This document shows positions 1 through 5,488 of a stretch of 11,110 nucleotides of DNA, in pieces. The DNA is from DASUAO01 sp046484625 (GTDB lineage: Bacteria; Actinomycetota; Acidimicrobiia; IMCC26256; PALSA-555). The stretch spans positions 1 through 11,110 of the forward strand of contig JAWOIO010000048.1 in the NCBI GenBank assembly GCA_046484625.1, written 5' to 3'. Every line of letters begins with the position of its first letter. The stretch's first letter is position 1. Position numbers and translations under genes: made by a program. Below the pieces are notes generated by a model. The model was not told the DNA's origin. It searched no databases and saw only the letters and a program-made list of their open reading frames with translations.

Positions 1-350
1 ATCGTCTGGTCCCACACCGAGTGCTCGAGGTCGGTCAGCGGGCTGCGGACCGGGGAACCCCCGGCGTTGTTCACCCAGATCGAGCAGCTGCCGAATCGCT
101 CGAGCGTTGCCTCCGCGAGCGCCGCGAGTGCGGCCGCGTCGGTCACGTCGGTGGAGACAGGGAGCGCCGCGCCGCCCTGGGCTTCGATCTCGGCGGCAAC
201 CCGCTCGACCTCGTTCGTGCGGCGGGCCGCGACGACCACCGAGGCTCCCGCGGCCGCGAGCGTGCGCGCGATCCCCTCGCCGATGCCGCGTCCCGCGCCG
301 GTCACGACCGCGACCTGGCCCGAGAGGTCGAACAATGTGGCGGCGTCCAT
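1..350 (-). CDS. SDR family oxidoreductase, N-terminal part (runs off the window)
   Basis: This is the first 116 codons of a short-chain dehydrogenase/reductase, an NAD(P)-dependent alcohol/ketone oxidoreductase of the cytoplasm. The frame is open from the start codon to the window edge. The Rossmann glycine motif TGAGRGIG lies at residues 17-24 and the structural NNAG motif at 94-97. The catalytic Ser, Tyr and Lys would lie beyond position 1. Two arginines follow the second beta strand (AARRT, residues 41-45), which usually favours NADP(H); this is inference. The start at 350 is chosen because AGGGAG lies three bases upstream, the same short spacing seen in other genes here. An in-frame ATG at 368 has no Shine-Dalgarno but could be leaderless. 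It diverges from a second SDR across a short region with an operator-like dyad. Substrate unknown. Confidence 0.87.
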   Translation of the reverse strand, partial: MDAATLFDLSGQVAVVTGAGRGIGEGIARTLAAAGASVVVAARRTNEVERVAAEIEAQGGAALPVSTDVTDAAALAALAEATLERFGSCSIWVNNAGGSPVRSPLTDLEHSVWDQT

Positions 351-387
351 GGGCTCCCTGTCGCTCATCCGGGGTGGCGTGTCAGGA

Positions 388-409
388 TAACTAACCGATC
401 AGTTGATTA
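388..409. promoter_or_regulatory. TetR-like operator dyad between divergent SDR genes
   Basis: The core CTAACCGATCAGTTG is an imperfect palindrome centred on GATC (AAC-N6-GTT). It fills the AT-richest stretch of the 76-bp gap between the two SDR starts. Read on the minus strand, TAGTTAT within it could be a -10 element for the partial SDR. Dyads of this size between divergent actinobacterial catabolic genes are typically bound by TetR-family repressors, but no regulator gene is in the window. A TGTCAGG heptamer (380-386) abuts it. Functional assignment is inference. Confidence 0.42.
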
Positions 410-426
410 CACGAGAAGGGGAGCCG

Positions 427-1197
427 ATGGGCGCCACGAAGGCAGAGGGGCGGGTGGCCGTGGTCACCGGCGCTGGACGGGGCATCGGCGCGGCGGTGTG
501 CCGGCGTCTCGCGGCCGACGGGCTGTCCATCGTCGCGGCGGACATCGACGCGCAGGCGGCGAACGCGATCGCCGACGAGGTAGGTGGGGTCGCGCACCGT
601 GTCGACGTGACCAACCCCGACGACGTGCAGGCGATGGCGAGCACGCTCGACCGGTGCGACGTGCTGGTGAACAACGCCGGCGTCTGGCGTTTTGCGCCAC
701 TGTCCAAGGCGACGCCGGAGGACATCCGTGCGGTGCTCGACACCAACGTCCTCGGGACCGTCTTGTGCACGCAGGCCATGGCGAAGCTCATGGCGGCACA
801 CGACGGAGGAGCGATCGTCAACCTCACCTCGGTGACGGCTCGCTCGATCCCGCCGGGGGTGGGGATCTACCCGGCATCGAAGGCTGCGATCATCGCTCTC
901 ACGAAGCAGACGGCGATCGAGTACGCCGCGAAGGGGATCCGCGCCAACGCGGTCGGGCCCGGCTTCATCCCGACGCCGGGCACCGTCGACACGTACGGCG
1001 CGGACGAGGAGACCCAGCGCGAGCGGGGTCGCATCGTTCCCCTCGGGCGATACGGCACTCCGGACGAGATCGCGGATGCCGTGGCCTTCTTCGCGTCCGA
1101 CGCGTCCCGCTACGTGACCGGCCAGGTGCTGTTCGTCGACGGAGGAGTCACCGAGGCCTCGATGCTGTTCATGTTTGCGGCGCAAGCCGCGCAATGA
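427..1197 (+). CDS. SDR family NAD(P)-dependent oxidoreductase
   Basis: This is a complete classical short-chain dehydrogenase/reductase of 256 residues, the usual family length. TGAGRGIG is at 14-21, NNAG at 82-85, and the catalytic residues are Asn108, Ser135, Tyr148 and Lys152 (YPASK). An aspartate at the end of strand two (Asp39 in AADID) suggests NAD(H) preference, in contrast to the neighbouring SDR. The family signature VDGG closes the core at 237-240. It is followed by an unusual tail ending AAQAAQ, the last residues of which are encoded by the start of a 17-bp tandem repeat. The ATG at 427 is chosen over a TTG at 403 because GAAGGGGAG lies directly upstream and the TTG falls inside the operator-like dyad. 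The stop codon overlaps an ATG (ATGA), starting a chain of mini-ORFs leading to the MOSC gene, with which it probably forms an operon. The substrate cannot be predicted. Confidence 0.94.
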   Translation: MGATKAEGRVAVVTGAGRGIGAAVCRRLAADGLSIVAADIDAQAANAIADEVGGVAHRVDVTNPDDVQAMASTLDRCDVLVNNAGVWRFAPLSKATPEDIRAVLDTNVLGTVLCTQAMAKLMAAHDGGAIVNLTSVTARSIPPGVGIYPASKAAIIALTKQTAIEYAAKGIRANAVGPGFIPTPGTVDTYGADEETQRERGRIVPLGRYGTPDEIADAVAFFASDASRYVTGQVLFVDGGVTEASMLFMFAAQAAQ

Positions 1198-1248
1198 CCA
1201 GGGCCGCGCAATGACCAGGGCCGCGCAATGACCAGGGCCGCGCAATGA
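1186..1248 (+). repeat. 17-bp tandem repeat, 3.7 copies
   Basis: The unit GCCGCGCAATGACCAGG is present three times exactly (1186-1202, 1203-1219, 1220-1236), followed by a 12-bp partial copy (1237-1248). It begins inside the end of the SDR gene, supplies its stop codon, and runs into the SDR-MOSC gap. Because 17 is not a multiple of three, the TGA in each unit falls in a different frame, so all three forward frames are closed. Identical copies suggest recent slippage or amplification. Confidence 0.97.
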
Positions 1249-1268
1249 GCGGACGGAGCTGGCGATGA
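1194..1268 (+). other. Staircase of four ATGA-overlapping mini-ORFs between SDR and MOSC genes
   Basis: The SDR stop TGA (1195-1197) overlaps an ATG at 1194. That ATG opens a six-codon ORF (MTRAAQ), whose stop at 1212-1214 overlaps the next ATG at 1211. The pattern repeats with identical MTRAAQ ORFs at 1211-1231 and 1228-1248. A fourth ORF (MSGRSWR, 1245-1268) then ends in a TGA that overlaps the MOSC ATG at 1265. Thus every stop from the SDR to the MOSC gene overlaps a start. The geometry is directly visible. The proposed role, passing terminating ribosomes by reinitiation, is inference. The first three steps follow arithmetically from a repeat period of 3n+2; the last lies outside the repeat. 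The peptides themselves are probably not functional. Confidence 0.6.
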
Positions 1269-2137
1269 CGCGGGTGGGATCGATCGAATCGGTATGGCGG
1301 TACCCGGCCAAGTCGATGGTCGGGGACCGGTTCGCGTCGTTGCCGGTCGACGCCGGCGGGATCGTCGGCGACCGCGGGTGGGCGGTCCGGGACGAGGTGC
1401 GCGGCGGCATCAGGGGAGCCAAGAAGATCGGCGGGCTGATGCGCTTGCACGCGCGGTATGTCGAGGAGCCGCAGCCGGGGTCGCCGGCTCCACACATCGA
1501 GGTCGTCGCACCCGACGGCCGGCGCCTCCGCTCGGACGACGATGCCGTCCATGGGCAGCTCTCGGAGCTCCTCGATCATCCCGTCACCCTCTGCCCGCTC
1601 CGGCCCGCGTCCGACCTCGACCACTACCGGCGTGGGGCACCCGACGACGAGGACTTCGAGGTCGAGATGCGCGCGATCTTCGGTCGCGAGTCCGACGAGC
1701 CGCTGCCCACCTTCGAGGGACTTCCCCTCGACGTGCTGGCCGAGTTCGAGTCGCCGCCGGGGACGTACTTCGACGTGTTCCCGATCCATCTCGTGACCGA
1801 CCGGTCGATCCAGACGCTCGCGGCGTCCGCGCCTGACGCGACGTTCGACGTGCGTCGGTTCCGACCCAACCTCGTGGTCGCGGTGGATGCAGCCATCGAC
1901 GGCGACTTCCCCGAGCAGGGGTGGACCGGCCGGACGCTGCGCGCGGGGGACGTCGAGCTCGAGATCACCGCGCCGTGCCCGAGGTGCGTCATGGTCACGC
2001 GCGAGGTGGCCGACCTGGCCGAGGACCGCGACGTCCTGCGGGCGATCGTCGGCGAGGCCGACCAGAACCTCGGTGTCTACGCGACGGTGCGCGGCGAAGG
2101 GACGCTCGACGTCGGGGCGCCGGTGGCCCTCGTCTGA
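1265..2137 (+). CDS. MOSC domain-containing protein (MOSC_N plus MOSC)
   Basis: This 290-residue protein matches the two-part layout of the YcbX/mARC-like MOSC proteins. An N-terminal MOSC_N beta-barrel region carries the typical start (RYPAKSM, residues 12-18, then GDRGWA at 35-40). A C-terminal MOSC domain (about 170-290) includes DVRRFRPNL (195-203) and CPRC (238-241). In characterised relatives a conserved cysteine in this second motif is associated with molybdenum cofactor ligation, and the proteins reduce N-hydroxylated compounds or transfer sulfur to the cofactor. Here that activity is inferred only. The ATG at 1265 has GGAG six bases upstream and overlaps the stop of a preceding mini-ORF. 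It follows the SDR gene in the same direction, so co-transcription is likely. No ferredoxin or redox partner domain is fused, unlike some YcbX proteins. Confidence 0.93.
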   Translation: MTRVGSIESVWRYPAKSMVGDRFASLPVDAGGIVGDRGWAVRDEVRGGIRGAKKIGGLMRLHARYVEEPQPGSPAPHIEVVAPDGRRLRSDDDAVHGQLSELLDHPVTLCPLRPASDLDHYRRGAPDDEDFEVEMRAIFGRESDEPLPTFEGLPLDVLAEFESPPGTYFDVFPIHLVTDRSIQTLAASAPDATFDVRRFRPNLVVAVDAAIDGDFPEQGWTGRTLRAGDVELEITAPCPRCVMVTREVADLAEDRDVLRAIVGEADQNLGVYATVRGEGTLDVGAPVALV

Positions 2138-2159
2138 GCGGCCCGGTCGTGACGCTGCG

Positions 2160-2888
2160 TCAGTCGGGCGTCTCGGCCCGGAGCGCGGCCACCGTGCACC
2201 GTTCACGCGGCCGGTGTTCGAACGGGTCGTAGCGGTAGATGCGCATCGCGTTCTCGTGCGTGAGCTTCGCGACCTCGTCGGCGGGCACACCCTCGAGCTG
2301 CTTCGCGACCGCCTCCGGTGAGAGCGGCCACGTCGAGTCGGAGTGGGGGTAGTCGCACTCCCAGGTCATCGAGTCGACCCCGATCTTGTCGCGGTCGTCG
2401 ATCCCGACCCGGTCGCTGATGTAGCAGAAGCTGAAGTGCTCACGGGCGACCTGGCTCAGGAGCTTGTCGCCGAAGTCCTGCCCGGTCCAGAAGCGGTGTT
2501 GCTGGTACACGTAGTCGACCCGCTCCAGCCAATAGGGAAGCCAGCCGGTTCCGCCCTCGGAGAGCGCGAACTGGAGGTCCGGGAACTTCCGCAGGACCTG
2601 CGACCAGAGGAGGTCCGTCGCGGCGTGCATCGTGTTGAGCGGCGTGAGGGTGATCATCACGTCGATCGGCGCGCCTTCGGCCAGCGCGAGCGTCGTCGAC
2701 GAGGACCCGATGTGGAGGCAGATGACGGTGCCCGTGTCCCGGCAGGCCTGGAAGAAGGGGTCCCAGTGGTCACCGAAGACGTGGGGCCATCCGAGCTTGG
2801 CGGGATCCTCGGAGAAGGTGACGGCGTTGCAGCCCTTCTTGAGGTCGTCCACCTTCGGGGCCGGGACGGGTGCTGGGTCCGACGGCAC
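2160..2888 (-). CDS. Amidohydrolase 2 family protein, N-terminally truncated
   Basis: The 242 residues correspond to the C-terminal part of the Amidohydrolase_2 family (TIM-barrel metal hydrolases/decarboxylases). From residue 17 onward it reads as family: AVTFSEDP (22-29), DHWDPFF (40-46), CLHIGSSS (57-64), ALSEGGTGWLPYWLERVDY (108-126), and WECDYPHSDSTWP (177-189) with the barrel-end Asp179. Full-length relatives are around 400 residues, so roughly the first 150 are missing, including the HxH metal ligands. His41, His59 and Asp179 remain. A TGA closes the frame just upstream, and only about 110 bp separate it from the divergent DoxX start, so the missing half is not here. It nevertheless has a good ribosome site (GGAGG five bases before a GTG start). 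It may be a decaying fragment or a short expressed protein without hydrolase activity. Intact relatives commonly sit in acyl-CoA or aromatic catabolism clusters. Confidence 0.8.
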   Translation of the reverse strand: MPSDPAPVPAPKVDDLKKGCNAVTFSEDPAKLGWPHVFGDHWDPFFQACRDTGTVICLHIGSSSTTLALAEGAPIDVMITLTPLNTMHAATDLLWSQVLRKFPDLQFALSEGGTGWLPYWLERVDYVYQQHRFWTGQDFGDKLLSQVAREHFSFCYISDRVGIDDRDKIGVDSMTWECDYPHSDSTWPLSPEAVAKQLEGVPADEVAKLTHENAMRIYRYDPFEHRPRERCTVAALRAETPD

Positions 2889-2912
2889 TGGTGCCTCCGT
2901 CGAGGCGGTTCC

Positions 2913-2928
2913 CTGACGTTGGCGTCAG
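2913..2928. promoter_or_regulatory. Palindrome CTGAC-N6-GTCAG between amidohydrolase and DoxX genes
   Basis: A perfect dyad, CTGACG-TTGG-CGTCAG, lies in the 111-bp divergent gap, about 25 bp upstream of the truncated amidohydrolase start and about 70 bp upstream of the DoxX start. The same CTGAC-N6-GTCAG arrangement recurs between the etfBA and thiolase genes. The repetition supports a shared transcription factor site; the factor is unknown. Confidence 0.45.
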
Positions 2929-2999
2929 CGTACCGAGGGGCTCGCGACGCGTCGAACGCCCCGCTAGGGTCCCGGCCAGGCACTCGACCCGGGGGGACG

Positions 3000-3524
3000 A
3001 TGAACGACCTCGACGCAACGAACCTCGCACTGCTGATCGCGCGAGTGTGGATCGGCCTGGTGATCTTCGCCCACGGCGCCAAGCACCTGAAGGCCGTCCG
3101 CAGCGGACCGGGGATGGCCAACTGGTTCGAGAGCCTCGGCGTGAAGCCCGGCTGGCTCCATGCCTGGAACGTCACCCTCACCGAGCTCGCGGCCGGCGCG
3201 GCGCTCGTCGTCGGGTTCCTCACACCGTTCTCCTACGGCGGTGTCGCCGCGATCGTGCTGGTGGCGCTCGTGACGAACCACCGCAACAACGGGTTCTGGA
3301 GCAACAACCCCGGGGAGGGCTGGGAGTACACCGCCACGCTCGCGGCCGTCTCGATCGCCCTCGGCGCGCTCGGACCGGGCGAATGGTCACTCGACGACGC
3401 GTTCGGATTGTCCTTCCCGTTCCAGAACGGCAACGCGCTGCTCATCGCCGCCGTGGTCGGGATCGGCGGGACCGCCGCGTTCCTCGCGGCGTTCTGGCGG
3501 CCACCGAAGAAGACAGCCGCGTAG
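3000..3524 (+). CDS. DoxX family integral membrane protein
   Basis: This is a 174-residue hydrophobic protein with the layout of the DoxX family. The first membrane helix, near residues 8-26, ends in the typical FAHGAKHL (23-30). Further helices are predicted by eye at about 58-75, 79-93, 110-127 and 146-166, and a charged tail ends the protein (RPPKKTAA). DoxX-like proteins are small inner-membrane proteins. Some are terminal oxidase subunits or take part in redox homeostasis with thiol systems, but most are of unknown function and this one cannot be assigned. The start at 3000 is preceded by GGGGGGA three bases away. A longer in-frame reading to 2343 is rejected because it runs antisense through the amidohydrolase. 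The gene ends six bases from the convergent etfBA gene and stands alone as a transcription unit. Confidence 0.9.
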   Translation: MNDLDATNLALLIARVWIGLVIFAHGAKHLKAVRSGPGMANWFESLGVKPGWLHAWNVTLTELAAGAALVVGFLTPFSYGGVAAIVLVALVTNHRNNGFWSNNPGEGWEYTATLAAVSIALGALGPGEWSLDDAFGLSFPFQNGNALLIAAVVGIGGTAAFLAAFWRPPKKTAA

Positions 3525-3530
3525 GCGGCG

Positions 3531-5366
3531 TCAGCCCGGAGCCGGCTCCTTCGACGAGGTCGCGCTGGTCGCGCGCGCGATCTCGTCGGCGAGGAGCGGC
3601 ACGACGTCCGTCCAGTCGCCGACGATGCCGATGTCGGCGACCTGGAACACGAGCGCGTCGGGGTCGGGGTTGATCGCGAGCACGGTTCCGGCCGCGCGCA
3701 CGCCGACCATATGGTTGAACTTCCCGCTCGTGCCGATCGCGACATAGAGGCGAGGCGCGATGGTGCGCCCGGTGATCCCGATCTGACGCGCCCGCGGCAA
3801 CCATCCGTGGTCGGTCACCTTCCGGGTGGCGCCGAGCTCTGCGCCGAGCGCTTCGAGGAGTGGGTCGAGGCTCGGGTACTTCTCGGGGGACACCCCCTGG
3901 CCCACGCCGACCACTGCACGTGCTTCCGCGAGGTCGTCGAGATCGTCGTCCCGTGTCCTCGCCAGCACGGCCACCCGGCCGCGGGGCTGTGCGGTGACCG
4001 TTCGGACGCTCGCCGTCCGGCTCCTCGGCGCCAGGGAGGGCAGCACGCCGGCGCGGACCGTCGCCATCTGGACCGGCGACGACGTGAGGATGGCCGCGAC
4101 GAGCTGGCCGCCGAACGCCGGCTTCCACGCGACGAGCCGACCCGCGTCCGCGTCGCGGCCGACCTCGAGACCGACGGCGTCGCCCGTGAGGCCGGCGCCG
4201 AGCCGCGCCGCCGCGCGGCCGGCCACCTCGCGGCCCCACGCGGTGCTCGACGCGAGGATCGCCCACGTCTCCGGGTCGCTGCCCCACTCGGCGACCACTC
4301 GTGCGACGTCCTCCTCGACGAGGTCTCCCTCGACGGCCACGATCTCGTCGGCCCCCCACGATCCGAGCACCGCGGCTCGCGGGGCCTCGAGCGTCAGGGC
4401 CGAGACGCGGCCACCGATCTCGCGGGCCAGTGCGGCCGCTGCGCCGAGCAGCTCGCGAGCCGTGTGGGCGCGGTCGGGCTCGAGGACCACCCCGACGATC
4501 GGCCCCGCACCCGGGCTGTCCGGCTGCGCCGGGTCGCAGACACGCAGGATCGCGCCGGCATCCTCCTCGGGATCGGCGAGCGCGTTCCTGGTCTCGAGGC
4601 GACGGACGGCGTCTCGCACCTGGGCTTCGAGCGTGCCCGTGACCACGACCTGCTCCCGGTCGACCCCGTGCGCCCGCACCGGACCCACACGCGTCGGGCT
4701 CGCGTCCGCACCCCACGGACCCGGACCGAGGTCGCGGGCGTCGAGGAAGCGGATCAGGGCGGGGTCGACCGTCGCGCGGCCCTCGGGTGGGACCTTGCAC
4801 GGGTCGATGAGACGCTCCGCACACGAGGCGACGAGTGGGAGGTCGATCTCGAGCTGCGCCCAGCCGTCGTCGTGCTCGCACCGGAGATGGAACGTCGAGC
4901 CCTTGACGCTGAGGTGGCGGACGCCGGTCGCGAACGGGAGGTCGAGCAGCTCGGCGAGCTCCGGTCCGACCTGGCCGGTGTCGGCGTCGACCGAGTTCCG
5001 ACCGAGGAGCACGAGGTCGAACGGTCCCTCCCGTGTGACCGACGCCGCAAGTGCCTTCGAGGTCGCGAGCGTGTCGGACCCCGCGAAGGCCGGATCGGTG
5101 ATCAGCACCGCGTCGACGGCCACCGCGTTCTCGGTCCCCCACGCGATCGCCTCACGGAGCACGTCCTCAGCCGACGGCGGTCCGAGCGTGAAGACGGTGA
5201 CGGTGCCGTCGCCGACTGCGGCGGCGAGCTCGACGGCCTGGGAGACCGCGCGTCGACAGTACGGGTTCATCTCGAGCGCGAGGCCGGCGCGCGCGAGCCG
5301 CCCGTCGGGGCCGAGCTGCATCTCCTCGAAGGCCGGGATCTGCTTGACGAGCGTCGCGATGCGCAT
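3531..5366 (-). CDS. Electron transfer flavoprotein, fused beta-alpha subunits
   Basis: One 611-residue chain joins an EtfB domain and an EtfA domain, which are normally separate proteins. Residues 1 to about 255 are beta-like: start MRIATLVKQIP, core NSVDADTGQVGPELAELLDLP (125-144 region) and SPTRV (223-227). A linker of roughly 30 residues follows. Residues about 288-600 are alpha-like, with the C-terminal FAD-binding domain: GVSPEKYPSL (491-500), the Thr-Arg pair at 514-515, TSGKFNH ending at His552, AINPDP (564-569) and FQVADIGIVGD (574-584). ETF shuttles electrons from acyl-CoA dehydrogenases to ETF:quinone oxidoreductase. The canonical GQTG before the FAD is GITG here (530-533), with the Thr kept. 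The ATG at 5366 has GAGAGG three bases upstream. It diverges from a thiolase gene, and an acyl-CoA dehydrogenase lies nearby, consistent with beta-oxidation. No iron-sulfur motif is seen. Confidence 0.95.
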   Translation of the reverse strand: MRIATLVKQIPAFEEMQLGPDGRLARAGLALEMNPYCRRAVSQAVELAAAVGDGTVTVFTLGPPSAEDVLREAIAWGTENAVAVDAVLITDPAFAGSDTLATSKALAASVTREGPFDLVLLGRNSVDADTGQVGPELAELLDLPFATGVRHLSVKGSTFHLRCEHDDGWAQLEIDLPLVASCAERLIDPCKVPPEGRATVDPALIRFLDARDLGPGPWGADASPTRVGPVRAHGVDREQVVVTGTLEAQVRDAVRRLETRNALADPEEDAGAILRVCDPAQPDSPGAGPIVGVVLEPDRAHTARELLGAAAALAREIGGRVSALTLEAPRAAVLGSWGADEIVAVEGDLVEEDVARVVAEWGSDPETWAILASSTAWGREVAGRAAARLGAGLTGDAVGLEVGRDADAGRLVAWKPAFGGQLVAAILTSSPVQMATVRAGVLPSLAPRSRTASVRTVTAQPRGRVAVLARTRDDDLDDLAEARAVVGVGQGVSPEKYPSLDPLLEALGAELGATRKVTDHGWLPRARQIGITGRTIAPRLYVAIGTSGKFNHMVGVRAAGTVLAINPDPDALVFQVADIGIVGDWTDVVPLLADEIARATSATSSKEPAPG

Positions 5367-5389
5367 CGGCCTCTCGGGGCCAGGGGTTC

Positions 5390-5456
5390 GGAACCGGGCT
5401 TCGGGGGCTCGGAAGGGGAGCCTGACTACGATGTCAGGTTTCGGGGACCCGGTTCC
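5390..5456. repeat. 9-bp inverted repeat in the etfBA-thiolase divergent region
   Basis: GGAACCGGG (5390-5398) and CCCGGTTCC (5448-5456) are perfect inverted copies 49 bp apart. They enclose the CTGAC-N6-GTCAG dyad, though their centres differ by about 6 bp. They may be outer binding half-sites or simply a long hairpin. Function unproven. Confidence 0.5.
5421..5438. promoter_or_regulatory. Palindrome CCTGAC-N6-GTCAGG, candidate operator of etfBA and thiolase
   Basis: The perfect dyad CCTGACTACGATGTCAGG sits near the middle of the 122-bp divergent gap between the fused ETF and the thiolase. The six-base spacer TACGAT resembles a -10 hexamer reading toward the thiolase, so a bound protein could block the promoter. 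No convincing -35 was found. The same CTGAC-N6-GTCAG pattern occurs at 2913-2928. Confidence 0.5.
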
Positions 5457-5488
5457 ACCTGCGGTCCGATCGCTTGGAGGCGTGCCAC

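Noticed and set aside
1186..1248. Reading the 17-bp tandem repeat as a CRISPR-like or VNTR minisatellite element of mobile origin
   Set aside because: Units are directly adjacent with no spacers, and no cas gene or mobile element borders are present. Simple tandem amplification explains it.
391..1497. Minus-strand ORF of 368 codons opposite the second SDR
   Set aside because: It is a shadow ORF made of Arg/His/Asp-rich antisense sequence across the SDR and the tandem repeat, with no recognisable motif.
2138..2159. Terminator between the convergent MOSC and amidohydrolase genes
   Set aside because: The 22-bp gap has no stem-loop followed by a T-run. The other convergent gaps (3525-3530, 7482-7484) are too short to hold one.
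2343..2999. N-terminal extension of the DoxX reading frame back to 2343
   Set aside because: It is antisense to the amidohydrolase with no membrane or domain features. The ATG at 3000 has its own ribosome site and matches the DoxX family start.
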